A stretch of 64,000 nucleotides of DNA from positions 26,475-90,474 of the forward strand of contig DATJWB010000038.1 of assembly GCA_035501495.1 (NCBI GenBank), read 5' to 3'. The notes under the pieces are model-generated. The model worked only from the letters and a program-made list of their open reading frames with translations, had not been told where the DNA came from and ran no database searches. A program made the translations under genes and the position numbers. Positions 33,137 to 42,397 of the stretch are shown piece by piece. The stretch comes from JAIQFL01 sp035501495. GTDB taxonomy: Bacteria > Acidobacteriota > Terriglobia > Bryobacterales > Bryobacteraceae. The stretch's first letter is position 1, and each line of letters begins with the position of its first letter.

Positions 33137-35896
33137 ATGTCCAAGGAGTTAGTGATTTCGGCGAACCGCCACGAAACCCGTGTGGCGATTATCGAAGACG
33201 ATCAGGTCGTCGAAGTCTATCATCAACGCGAGAACGAATATTCACTCGCAGGCAGCATTCACAAAGGCAGGGTCACGCGCGTGCTTCCGGGCATGCAGTC
33301 GGCGTTTGTGGATATCGGCTTGGATCGGGACGCGTTTCTCTATGTCTCGGATTTCTTCGAGGACAACGAGGAATATGACAAGATTGTGACCAGCGTGGAG
33401 GACAAAGTCCTCAAGCTGGAACGCCCCCCGCTGCCGGTTCCCTCAGCCGCCCTGCCTCCGAGCGCCCCAGGCGCCGAGAACGCAGAGCTTGCCGAAGCGC
33501 GCCCTGCCGCGCAGGAAGTCAGTACACCCCCGGTCGAGGCCGTGGCACCGCCGGCCACCGCGCCGGCGCCGCCTCCCGCTCCCAGCCAGGAACAGCGGCG
33601 CGACGATCGGGACCGCAGGGGCCGGCGCTCGCGCCGGCGGAGGGGACAGAAGGGCGGGGGGCGCAGCCTCCCCGAGTCCAAGTTCTACTCGCCGGCAGGA
33701 CGAAGCTCGGCCGAAAGCGAAGCCGCGCGGCCGGCCTTTCCGGAGAGTCAGGCCCCGCCCGTGCCTTCAGCGCCGCGCGAACAGCCCGACGATTTCTTCG
33801 TCCTCCCCGGCGAGTCCCTGGCAAAATACACCAGGCCGGGCTCCGAGGACGAAGCGGAGGAGTCTCAGGCCGATGCGGGTTATGGAGGCGAGCCCGAGGA
33901 TGTGGGATTCGAAGAAGAAGCCCGTCACCTGGAAGCGGCTGCTGCAACGGACGAACCCGAAGCTGCCGACGAGCCGGCACCACCACCCACGGAATTGCGT
34001 GAAGAAGCCCTTACCGCGGTGTCGGCGACGGCTTTCGAAACCATATTGCCAGCCAGGACCGAGGCCGAATCCGAACCGGCACCCGCCGTGGCTGAAATGC
34101 CGATGCTCGTCTCCGAGATCGTAGCCGAGCCACCCGCGGAGCCGCAGCCCGAACTCGCCGGGGCGTTGGAGGAAGTTCGGGAGGCCAGCGCCGAAGCTGC
34201 GGGTACCGGCGAAATTCCGACGGCCGAGCCAGAACCCGAGCCGCTCGAAGCCGAGTCGGCGGAAACCGCCGAAGACGTCGATGTCGTACCCAACGACGCA
34301 GCCGAACCCGAAGCGTCCGAACTGGTTTCGGGCACCGCCGAGGCGCCCGCCGAAGATGGCGAGCCCGTGGAGGCCGCCGAAGCCGAGGCGAGCGAGGAAG
34401 GCGAGCCGCTTGTCGAACCGGAAGGGCCCGAGCCTGCCCGCATTCCCACCAGCCTGACGGCCACTCTTCGTGAGCAGGGTCCCCGCTTTCTGCACCGCGT
34501 TTCCCGCCGCATGCGCCGGCGGGGACGGGACGGCCGCGGAGGCCCCATGCAGGACGCCAATCGCGAAGCCGGGCGCGGTCCGCAGCCTGCCGCGCCGAAC
34601 CCGGCGCAGGACGCCGGGTCGCGGAATGCCCAGGAGCGGACGGCTTCCACCCCGGCGGCGCAGGCTCCCGCACCGCGTCCGGAGAAGCCCGGGTCTCCCT
34701 CCATCAGCGATCTTCTGCGAGAGGGACAGGAAATCATCGTTCAGATTGCCAAGGAACCTCTCGGCCAGAAGGGCGCCCGCATCACGTCGCATATCGCGCT
34801 GCCCGGCCGCTTCCTGGTCTATATGCCGACCGTCGATCACATCGGCGTCTCGCGCAAGATCCCGAGCGACGAGGAGCGCTCGCGTCTGAAGCGCGTTCTG
34901 CAATCCAACCGAACCGGCATCTCGGGCGGGTACATCGTGCGCACCGCGGGCGAAGGCCGCACCGAAGAGGAATTGCGGGCCGACATGTTGTTCCTCTACA
35001 ACCTGTGGCTCGACATGCGGCAGAAGGCCGAGAAGAGGCCCGCGCCGCTCCTCATTCACCACGACCTGAACGTCGTGGAGCGCGTGCTCCGCGATCAGTT
35101 GACGTCCGCCTTCAAGAGCATTTGGGTGGACAACGAGGAAGCCTACGAGAGCGTCCTGCGCTTTGTACAGCGCTTCCAGCCGCTCCTCGTCAACCGGGTC
35201 AAGATGTACACCCGCTCCACTCCGATCTTTGAGGAGTTCAGCATCACCAGCGAGTTGGAAAAGGCTTTGCGGCCGAAAGTCTGGCTGAAGTCGGGCGGCT
35301 ATATCGTGATCAATCAGACCGAAGCGCTGGTGGCCATCGACGTGAATACCGGCAAATTCGTCGGCAAGTCGAACCGCCTCGAGGATACCATCGTCAAGAC
35401 CAACACCGACGCCATCAAGGAGATCGTTCGCCAGATCCGCCTCCGCGACCTGGGCGGAATCATCGTGGTGGACTTCATCGACATGGACGAGCGCAAGAAT
35501 CGCCAGAAGGTAATGCAGGCCCTGGAGGAAGCTATGCGGGCCGACCGCGCGCCGTACAAGATTCTGCAATTCAACGATTTCGGCCTGGTCGCCATCACCC
35601 GCAAGAGAGTCAAGCAGAGCCTCGAGCGCACCTTGTGTACGCCCTGCCCGTATTGCGAGGGGGCCGGCTACGTCAAGAGCGCGCAGACCGTTGTTGGCGA
35701 AATCCTGCAGGAGGCGCACAAGATTTCCAAAGTAGTGGAAGGCAAGGACGTCATGCTGCGCGTGTCGCCGGATGTGGCCCGGGTGCTGAAGTCCAACCAG
35801 AACACCTTCCTGCAGGAGTTGGAAGAGATCCTTGGCCGGACCGTGCTGGTCAAGAGCGACGCCCAACTCCACCTGGAGAAATTCGACCTGGCGTAG
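33137..35896 (+). CDS. rng: Ribonuclease E/G with a large disordered insertion in the S1 domain
   Basis: The 919-residue protein starts at the ATG at 33137, five bases after a perfect GGAGG; a TTG four codons upstream lies before that site. Residues 1-95 hold the N-terminal RNase H-like strand and the first half of the S1 domain (GRVTRVLPGMQSAFVDIGLD). About 425 residues rich in Glu, Ala, Pro and Arg (about 96-519) interrupt the fold. Then S1 resumes (DLLREGQEIIVQIAKE) and continues into the DNase I-like catalytic domain with VAIDVNTGKFVG and VVDFIDM, whose aspartates bind Mg. CTPCPYC is the zinc-link region. It processes rRNA and decays mRNA. RNase G is often near mreBCD, as here. Confidence 0.92.
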   Translation: MSKELVISANRHETRVAIIEDDQVVEVYHQRENEYSLAGSIHKGRVTRVLPGMQSAFVDIGLDRDAFLYVSDFFEDNEEYDKIVTSVEDKVLKLERPPLPVPSAALPPSAPGAENAELAEARPAAQEVSTPPVEAVAPPATAPAPPPAPSQEQRRDDRDRRGRRSRRRRGQKGGGRSLPESKFYSPAGRSSAESEAARPAFPESQAPPVPSAPREQPDDFFVLPGESLAKYTRPGSEDEAEESQADAGYGGEPEDVGFEEEARHLEAAAATDEPEAADEPAPPPTELREEALTAVSATAFETILPARTEAESEPAPAVAEMPMLVSEIVAEPPAEPQPELAGALEEVREASAEAAGTGEIPTAEPEPEPLEAESAETAEDVDVVPNDAAEPEASELVSGTAEAPAEDGEPVEAAEAEASEEGEPLVEPEGPEPARIPTSLTATLREQGPRFLHRVSRRMRRRGRDGRGGPMQDANREAGRGPQPAAPNPAQDAGSRNAQERTASTPAAQAPAPRPEKPGSPSISDLLREGQEIIVQIAKEPLGQKGARITSHIALPGRFLVYMPTVDHIGVSRKIPSDEERSRLKRVLQSNRTGISGGYIVRTAGEGRTEEELRADMLFLYNLWLDMRQKAEKRPAPLLIHHDLNVVERVLRDQLTSAFKSIWVDNEEAYESVLRFVQRFQPLLVNRVKMYTRSTPIFEEFSITSELEKALRPKVWLKSGGYIVINQTEALVAIDVNTGKFVGKSNRLEDTIVKTNTDAIKEIVRQIRLRDLGGIIVVDFIDMDERKNRQKVMQALEEAMRADRAPYKILQFNDFGLVAITRKRVKQSLERTLCTPCPYCEGAGYVKSAQTVVGEILQEAHKISKVVEGKDVMLRVSPDVARVLKSNQNTFLQELEEILGRTVLVKSDAQLHLEKFDLA

Positions 35897-35926
35897 GGTC
35901 TCGCCCACAATAGACGTGGGTGCAGT

Positions 35927-36114
35927 ATGGAAAAGTGATCCGCCATTTCGGCAGCGTTGAGGAGGCCGAAGCCGCAGACATCGAAGAGGACCTTTCGATG
36001 ACCCCCGAGCAACGGGTAGCAATGGTTCTGGAACCGCGGGCAAGGGTCCACCCGGATGCTTCTCAGGAAGGACTTGCGCGAGTTTATCGAGTTACTCAAC
36101 GCCAACAGAGTTGA
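35927..36114 (+). pseudogene. Small gene of a nucleotidyltransferase module, frameshifted at its start
   Basis: The frame encodes KVIRHFGSVEEAEAADIEE and MTPEQRVAMVLE, which I recall as the small protein often found directly before a nucleotidyltransferase. The expected start, ATG GAA AAA GTG, reads ATG GAA AAG TGA here, as if one A of a run were lost. A GTG at 35920 keeps the downstream frame open, so a variant product is possible. No ribosome-binding site is seen. Its 3' end overlaps the start of the nucleotidyltransferase remnant in another frame. Confidence 0.5.
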
Positions 36115-36445
36115 GTAACCACAGCAGGCATCGATCTCCTGGTTCGACCGGATCTGGCTAGCTTGTCGTCAAACCAACCAGGGACTTTGGTTTTTCCAGC
36201 CCGCAGGTGACGCCGAAGAGTTAGCTCAGCCAGATCAGATCCTGCAACTTGGTGTCAAGCCGAACAGAATCGACATTATTGCATCCATAGCCGGGCTGTC
36301 GTTTGAGGAGGCATGGGCGAGCAAGGCTGGCGGGTCGATTGACTCCGTTCCGGTGTTTTTTATTGGTCGCGACGCGCTGATTCGTAACAACGAATCGAAC
36401 CGGGCGGCCTCAGGATGCCGCCGACGCGCGCTCTGCGAAAGCGCC
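36056..36445 (+). pseudogene. Decayed nucleotidyltransferase gene
   Basis: From the ATG at 36056 the frame reads MLLRKDLREFIELLNANRVE and stops at 36116. The next recognisable piece, AGIDLLVRPDLA, starts about ten bases later, so the segment that should hold the catalytic G-G/S strand is missing. A third piece reads QLGVKPNRIDIIASIAGLSF, then DSVPVFFIGRDALIRNN, and a last piece, GRPQDAADA, lies one base out of frame. This order matches a stand-alone nucleotidyltransferase, many of which act as toxins or antitoxins. The catalytic core is absent, so it cannot be active. Confidence 0.65.
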
Positions 36446-36542
36446 GCGGGTGATTGCCGTCCCAAACCACGACTATTCCATTCTGGAAGGGTCCCGCTTG
36501 GAAATGGCTTTGCTCGCGCGCCTTCGAACAGAGCCCCGCCCG

Positions 36543-37616
36543 CTACTTCGCAAAGCTCAACCGGAACCCGGTGGAGAGCAGCAGATCGTTGCGCTGGTTC
36601 CCGAAGACCGGGTTGCTGATGAAGCGGTCGCTCGCGGTTACGTGCCAGCCCAGCCACTTCTTCACCGCGGTCACGATGCTGACGTCGAAGTTCACGCGGT
36701 ATTGTCCCGTGAAGGTGAGATTGGGAAAGAACCGAAACGACTGAGTGACGTTGGTGGTGCTGGTGAACTTGTGGAGGAAGTCGTCTCCGAAATTCGCCTC
36801 CCCCGAATTGCGGCTCAGATTGTTGGTGAAGCTCTCGTGTTCATAGTCGCCGCCCCCGGTAAAGCTGAGGTTGGTGTTGTCCGTCTTGATGGCGTTCACT
36901 CCGAATCCTCCGCCCGCTACGAATCGAAGGGTCAGGTCCTGAAAGCGATCGTGTTCGTAGCCGTTGAGAGTGCTGATAAAGAAGCGCGGCGTGATGTCAC
37001 GATTGTAGGTCCAGGAGCCGCGGACGGCGCTGGCCGTGGTGTTGGTGGTGGAGATCTCGGCGCCGCTCGGCAGGGCGGTGTTGACGCGCGCGGTGGCATA
37101 GATCTCGTTGAACGTCACCGTGATCTTGTCCCTGCGGGTAATGCGGGTTGCGTTAAAGGCATTGGTGAGGGTTTCGGTATGGGCATTGCCCCGCGCCAGG
37201 CCGAGTCCCAAATCGTAGGTTCCGGTCCACAACTCCAGGAATCCCGGATGCTGCAGATGCTCGAAGGTATGCTGCTCGGCGGCGTTGCGGACCGCGCCGA
37301 CATCCGCCAGCGGCGCGGATTTGGTCGCCGTCGACGTGACCACTTCCAACTTGTCGCCGCTCGTGTTGATTTTTCCCAATACCGATTCTCCTCCCGGAAG
37401 TACGACCGTCAGATCGGTATCGGATTTCAGGCTTTTCACCGCGGTCCAAGGCATGCTGACTTCGCCCAGGAATTCGCTTTTAATGGTAAGCTTCGCTCCG
37501 TCTTTCTTGACGATCGCTCCGGTGATGGTGTCCCCGTTCTTCAATACCACCTGATCGGCGGACAAGAGCGGCACACACGCCAGGTACAACCAGCACACGC
37601 ATTTCGTACGCAACAC
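36543..37616 (-). CDS. Outer-membrane DUF481 (YdiY-like) beta-barrel protein
   Basis: The protein has 357 residues from a GTG at 37616 supported by AGGAGG about ten bases upstream. After a signal peptide (CVCWLYLACVPLLSADQ) comes a small domain with repeated short strands (VVLKNGDTITGAIVKKDGAK) and then a C-terminal barrel of about 240 residues with alternating polar and hydrophobic strands, ending in a strand close to FRLSFAK. DUF481 proteins are outer-membrane barrels of unknown function. It is divergent from the giant Ig-repeat gene with 124 bases between. No enzymatic motif is visible. Confidence 0.8.
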   Translation of the reverse strand: MLRTKCVCWLYLACVPLLSADQVVLKNGDTITGAIVKKDGAKLTIKSEFLGEVSMPWTAVKSLKSDTDLTVVLPGGESVLGKINTSGDKLEVVTSTATKSAPLADVGAVRNAAEQHTFEHLQHPGFLELWTGTYDLGLGLARGNAHTETLTNAFNATRITRRDKITVTFNEIYATARVNTALPSGAEISTTNTTASAVRGSWTYNRDITPRFFISTLNGYEHDRFQDLTLRFVAGGGFGVNAIKTDNTNLSFTGGGDYEHESFTNNLSRNSGEANFGDDFLHKFTSTTNVTQSFRFFPNLTFTGQYRVNFDVSIVTAVKKWLGWHVTASDRFISNPVFGNQRNDLLLSTGFRLSFAK

Positions 37617-37740
37617 GATTGCTAACCCTCCTGAGGTATTGGCAGCCGTCGGGACCGCCTCAGTTCATCATACCGGCTCCCACCGCCCGGTTTCGTTCAA
37701 AATCCTGAGAGAATCGCCCCGGCAAAATTACGAATAAGAG

Positions 37741-40700
37741 ATGGCAAACTCCTCTTGCCTGGGAATCGCGGCCTGTGTCGCCCTCGGGGCCTTGGGGATT
37801 CCGCTTCCCCTGGCCGCTGGATCGAGCGCCCTGCCGACGGCTCTTACGCTGACGCCTTTTCCGGCGGGGCAGACCTATTACTCAGGCCAGGCGATTACTT
37901 ACACCGCGACTGTCGGTGCCACCAGCGGCAACCCCACCGGGACCATCACATTCACGCTCGACAACGTGGCCGGCACGCCCGTGTTGGTGGATTCGAACCA
38001 CAATGCTTCCGTCGTGCTGAATCCGCTGGCCGGGACACACACGGTGAGTGCCGCCTATTCCGGTGATCAGAACTTCCAGGCGTCCACGTCGTCCACTCTC
38101 AACCTGACGGTGAACAGGGCGATCACCAGTGTTCTGATGGCGTCTAATCCTCCTCAGATCGCGCAGCCGGTAGCCATCCGGGCGACCGTCATCGTGCAAG
38201 CCCCGGGCGCCGGAATTCCGGGCGGGACAGTAGACTTCGCGGTCGGAACCAGTCCCATCGCCGGCTGCTCCCAACTCCCGGTCCAGAATGGCGTGGCCAT
38301 CTGCAACACCAACTTCTCCCAGGTCGGCTCTTACTCGATCGGCACGATTTACTCCGGCGATGTCTACACCGCCCAGAGCGGCGGGTCGCTGCTGTTGACC
38401 GTTGCGAAATGCGCCGCGGGGATCTACGTGGCCGCCGACCCGTCCAACCCCGCGAACGGCGCGCCGGTGACCCTGGGAGCCCTTGTGATCGGCGCCACTG
38501 GCGTGCCTGCGCCGACCGGCACGGTAACGATTTCGGACGGCAACACGGCACTGGCAACCCTGCCCCTGGCCAGTGACTTTTCCGTCCACCTTGTCGTCCC
38601 GTCGGGAACACTGCCACCCCTCCCTCCCGGAACCCACACCATCGGCGCCGTCTACAACGGCGATGCCAATTACGGGGTATCCCAGGCTTTGCCGGTGACA
38701 GTCGTGATGACCGGAAAGCCTCTCACGACCACAGTCGTAACCGCGCCGGCCGCCCAAATCGGCATACCGGTCAAGATCACCGCCGCCGTATCGTCGGCGG
38801 GGTCTGCCACTCCGGGCGGGACCGTAGACTTTGCCAATGGGTCGACTCCGGTCGCCGGATGTACCGGAGTTGCGCTGCAGAACAGCGCCGCAGTCTGTGG
38901 CGCCACTTTCGCGCAGGTTGGAACGATCACCATCAACGCCAGCTATGCGGGCGATACCTATACCGCTGCCAGCAAGGGTTCCCTGCAGCTTGCGATCGGC
39001 AAGGGCAGCCCCTTGGTCGCGTTGGGGGCTTCCCCGACAAGCGCGGCTGCCGGGGCGGCGGTCACGCTCAACGCATCGGTGACCGGTGCGCCGGGAGTTA
39101 CCGCGCCGTCGGGAACGGTGGCCTTTACCGATGGAGGCGCCCCTCTGGGGACGGCGGCTTTGGGCGTGGACGGCCACGCTTCGCTGGTGGTGCCCTCCGG
39201 GTCCGTGCCCGCGTTGACTCCTGGAACGCACACGATCGGCGCTTCTTACGGCGGTGACTCCAACTACCTTGCGGCTTCTGCCGCCGCGGTGTCGGTCGCG
39301 GTCAGCAAAGCCCCGACCGTCGTGACTCTCTCGTCCACGCCGGCCCAGATCTCTCAGCCCGTGAAGATCACCGCCGCTGTTTCAGTCTCCACTGCCGGAG
39401 GGACGGTCGACTTCAGTGCGGCATCCGGCCCCCTCGCGGGTTGCACCGGCCTGCCGCTCCAAAACGGGGCGGCGGTCTGTAACACGAGCTTTCCCCAAAC
39501 CGGCACGGTGACGATCGGTGCGTCGTACAGCGGCGATACCAACCTCAGCCCGGGCACGGCATCTCTGCAACTGACGGTCGGTAAATGCAGTCCGGGAGCC
39601 TACCTGGCTTCATCGCCGTCTTCGCCGGCTTACGGCACCGTGTTGACGCTGGGAGCGCTCGTCTTGGGCGCAACGGGAGTCCCCAATCCGACCGGGACGG
39701 TCACGTTCTCCGATGGCCCGACCACGCTCGCGACGTTGACGCTGGGGAGCGACGGACGCGCGACCCTGCTGGCACCATCGGCATCGGCCGCCGCGCTTGC
39801 CTCCGGCACCCACACGATCACGGCGGTCTACAACGGGGACGCCAACTACTTGAGCGCCACCGCTCCGACACTGGCGGTGACGATTTCCAAAGCTGCAACC
39901 ACGCTGACGTTAGCCGTCAGCCCCGACTCTCCCACGGCGGGCCAAGCCGTGAATTTGATCGCCACCTCCTCGCCCGCCGGAAGCGGAACCGTGGCCTTCA
40001 GCAATGGAGCGAATGCAATCGTAGGCTGCATCGGAGTGCTCAGCCAGAACGGCACGGCAAGCTGCAGCACCAGCTTTCCGCAAGCCGGGGCTTTCGCCAT
40101 TACTGCCAGTTATTCCGGCGACCTCAACACGGGCCCCGCGAGCACTACAATCCAGTTGACCGTCGGCCAGCCCCCCAAACTCGCGCCTTCAAACATAACG
40201 CTGGCCTACACGCCAACGGCCCCGGTCTTTGGCGCGCCGGTCACCATCAGCACATCCGTGGCGCCTGCCTCCTCCGGCCCCGCGCCGTCCGGCACAGTGG
40301 TGTTCTCGGACGGGACATCCCCGCTTGGCACGGCGCCGTTGTCCGCCTCGGGACAGGCATCGCTCACCGCGCCAGCCGGCACGATCGCAGCGCTCGCCGC
40401 CGGCAATCACAGCATCACCGCGGTCTACAGCGGCGACTCCAGCTACACCAACGCGACTTCCGCCCCGCTCGCCCTGAGCATCGCCAAGGCTCCCACCACT
40501 ACCACTCTGACAGCGGCCAATGGCGGACCGTTCAGCGCGACTGTAACGGTGCCACCGCCAGGCGCCGGAACCCCTACGGGGCTTGTGCAATTCTCGAACG
40601 GCAGTACAGTCATCGGCACGGCGACGCTACAACCGCAGGGCGGCAGTTTCGTTGCGTCATTGGCGCGCAACACGCAGTCCGGAAGCATCACCGCGGCCTA

Positions 40701-42285
40701 TTTGGGCGACACGAACTTCGCCGCCAGCACGTCCGCGCCCGTCACGCCGGCCAAAGCCGACGTGATTCTGACCAGCAACCACAACCCTTCGACACCCGGC
40801 CAGGCCGTCACGTTTACCGTTTCTGTGACGAACGATGCCGGCCCGGGCACGACGCCCACCGGCACTGTGCAACTATCAGCCGATGGAACCAGTATTGGAA
40901 CCGTTTCGCTGGCTGGCGGAAGCGCGAGTTTCAGCACCGCTGCGCTGGCTATCGGCAGTCACACTGTGGTGGCGAACTACGTTGGAGACGCCAGTTTCCC
41001 CGCAGCTGCCGCCAGCCTGGTGCAGGTCGTGAACCAGAGTACGGCGACGCTGGCGTTGACTTCCAATCCTACGTCCTCCGTCTTCGGACAGGCTGTGACC
41101 TTCACCGCCCAATGGAATTCGCCTTCCAGCGGAGCAGCCCCGACGGGCCAGGTTCAGTTCTCCGAAGGAACGGCCTCTCTGGGCGCGGCATCCCTCTCCG
41201 GCGGCACCGCCGCGCTCACGCTGAGTAACCTCTCGCCCGGCACGCATGCCATCACTGCCGCCTGGAGTGGCGATGTCAACTGGGCGCCCGCCACGTCGGC
41301 ACCCATGTCGCAAGTGGTGGGCAAAGCACAGACGGTCACCGTATTGACGATAGCCGCATCGACGCTCACTGCCGCCGTGTCCGTCCTCTCACCAGGCGCC
41401 GGCACGCCCAGCGGAAGCGTCAAATTCGTCAACGCCGCCTCGAATGCCGTGCTGGCGACCGCTTCGTTGACCGCATCCAGCGCCAGCATCGCGCTGCCGG
41501 CAATCACCGACCCCATCATTGCCGTCTATTCCGGAGACGGCTGCTTCCTGGCCAGCACCTCCGACCCGGCGACACGGCTCGCTGTGACCAACTCCGCGTC
41601 GTATTCCTCCCTCAATGTGGCGCCCGACGAAATCGTGACGCTCTTCGGATCGAGTCTGGGGACCGCTACCAACTACGCCTCGCCGCCGGCCGATTCTCTG
41701 GGAGGAAGCACCGTGAGCATCACTGACGGTGCCGGCGTGACGCGGGCGGCGCAGATCTTCTACATGTCGTCGGCACAGGCGAGCGTTCTGGTGCCCGCAG
41801 GGGTCGCACCGGGAGCAGGCACCTTGATGGTTGCCAATCCCGGCCAGACGCCCGTGGCGACACCTCTCGTCATTGGTAGCGTGGCCCCCGGACTTTTCAC
41901 CGCGAACGCCACCGGCCAGGGCGTGGCAGCCGCGCAGGTGATTCGTCTCCACACCGATGGAACGCAGGATTCTCCGCAAAACGTAGCTGTCTTCGATACC
42001 AGGCAGAACGTGTGGGTGCCCGTGCCAATCGACTTAGGCAGTCCGACCGATACAGTCTTCCTCCTGCTCTATGGAACGGGAATCCGCCACTACGCGGCGA
42101 CGCCAAGCTGCACCATCGGAAGCAATCCGGCTGGAGTCATATTTGCCGGCCCACAGGGCTCGTTTGCCGGGCTCGACCAGGTAAACGTGCTGCTGCCCCA
42201 GGCGCTGCGAGGGTCCGGCACCGTGAGTCTGCAGCTGACGGTCGATGGCATCGCGGCTAATACCGTCAGTCTGGCTTTCCAATAG
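37741..42285 (+). CDS. Giant surface protein with 13 Ig-like domains and a TIGR03437-type C-terminus
   Basis: The 1514-residue protein has a signal peptide (MANSSCLGIAACVALGALG) and then about 13 Ig-like domains of 85-105 residues, each ending with a pattern such as AxYSGDxN. From domain 2 to 9 two subtypes alternate: domains 2, 4, 6 and 8 carry a pair of cysteines (AGCTG and AVCN types), domains 3, 5, 7 and 9 do not. The last about 230 residues form a TIGR03437-like domain (SASYSSLNVAPDEIVTLFGS, LLYGTGI). It is probably a long adhesin or surface fibre. No enzymatic domain is seen, and no obvious export partner lies nearby. Confidence 0.88.
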   Translation: MANSSCLGIAACVALGALGIPLPLAAGSSALPTALTLTPFPAGQTYYSGQAITYTATVGATSGNPTGTITFTLDNVAGTPVLVDSNHNASVVLNPLAGTHTVSAAYSGDQNFQASTSSTLNLTVNRAITSVLMASNPPQIAQPVAIRATVIVQAPGAGIPGGTVDFAVGTSPIAGCSQLPVQNGVAICNTNFSQVGSYSIGTIYSGDVYTAQSGGSLLLTVAKCAAGIYVAADPSNPANGAPVTLGALVIGATGVPAPTGTVTISDGNTALATLPLASDFSVHLVVPSGTLPPLPPGTHTIGAVYNGDANYGVSQALPVTVVMTGKPLTTTVVTAPAAQIGIPVKITAAVSSAGSATPGGTVDFANGSTPVAGCTGVALQNSAAVCGATFAQVGTITINASYAGDTYTAASKGSLQLAIGKGSPLVALGASPTSAAAGAAVTLNASVTGAPGVTAPSGTVAFTDGGAPLGTAALGVDGHASLVVPSGSVPALTPGTHTIGASYGGDSNYLAASAAAVSVAVSKAPTVVTLSSTPAQISQPVKITAAVSVSTAGGTVDFSAASGPLAGCTGLPLQNGAAVCNTSFPQTGTVTIGASYSGDTNLSPGTASLQLTVGKCSPGAYLASSPSSPAYGTVLTLGALVLGATGVPNPTGTVTFSDGPTTLATLTLGSDGRATLLAPSASAAALASGTHTITAVYNGDANYLSATAPTLAVTISKAATTLTLAVSPDSPTAGQAVNLIATSSPAGSGTVAFSNGANAIVGCIGVLSQNGTASCSTSFPQAGAFAITASYSGDLNTGPASTTIQLTVGQPPKLAPSNITLAYTPTAPVFGAPVTISTSVAPASSGPAPSGTVVFSDGTSPLGTAPLSASGQASLTAPAGTIAALAAGNHSITAVYSGDSSYTNATSAPLALSIAKAPTTTTLTAANGGPFSATVTVPPPGAGTPTGLVQFSNGSTVIGTATLQPQGGSFVASLARNTQSGSITAAYLGDTNFAASTSAPVTPAKADVILTSNHNPSTPGQAVTFTVSVTNDAGPGTTPTGTVQLSADGTSIGTVSLAGGSASFSTAALAIGSHTVVANYVGDASFPAAAASLVQVVNQSTATLALTSNPTSSVFGQAVTFTAQWNSPSSGAAPTGQVQFSEGTASLGAASLSGGTAALTLSNLSPGTHAITAAWSGDVNWAPATSAPMSQVVGKAQTVTVLTIAASTLTAAVSVLSPGAGTPSGSVKFVNAASNAVLATASLTASSASIALPAITDPIIAVYSGDGCFLASTSDPATRLAVTNSASYSSLNVAPDEIVTLFGSSLGTATNYASPPADSLGGSTVSITDGAGVTRAAQIFYMSSAQASVLVPAGVAPGAGTLMVANPGQTPVATPLVIGSVAPGLFTANATGQGVAAAQVIRLHTDGTQDSPQNVAVFDTRQNVWVPVPIDLGSPTDTVFLLLYGTGIRHYAATPSCTIGSNPAGVIFAGPQGSFAGLDQVNVLLPQALRGSGTVSLQLTVDGIAANTVSLAFQ
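38122..40492 (+). repeat. Four tandem two-domain (about 590-bp) Ig super-repeats
   Basis: Pairs start near 38122, 38719, 39313 and 39895. Each has a cysteine-bearing Ig-like domain followed by a cysteine-free one. The regular alternation shows that the gene grew by duplication of a two-domain unit; the flanking domains are more divergent. Confidence 0.75.
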
Positions 42286-42397
42286 GATGATTCGGCCCGC
42301 TGGAACTCGGCGTGCGTAATTTCGTAGAGGAAGGAATTCACGGAATCTTCAGCCGGCTGTAACCATACGTAACAACAGGTATTCCCAAGATGAGGAG

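Noticed and set aside
32923..33378. An open frame upstream of and overlapping the RNase gene start.
   Set aside because: No ribosome-binding site or family motif; it overlaps the well-supported RNase start in another frame, and the 287-base gap shows no other gene.
35904..35920. CCCAC...GTGGG as a terminator after the RNase gene.
   Set aside because: The stem has only five pairs with a seven-base loop and no T-run.
33767..36043. A minus-strand open frame of 758 codons opposite the RNase E/G gene.
   Set aside because: It is the antisense shadow of a GC-rich gene with strong codon bias; it has no family motif, and the plus-strand protein is unmistakable.
39585..41228. A 547-codon plus-strand frame inside the Ig-repeat gene.
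   Set aside because: Out of frame with the repeats; composition dominated by Arg, His and Gln as in shifted GC-rich reading frames.
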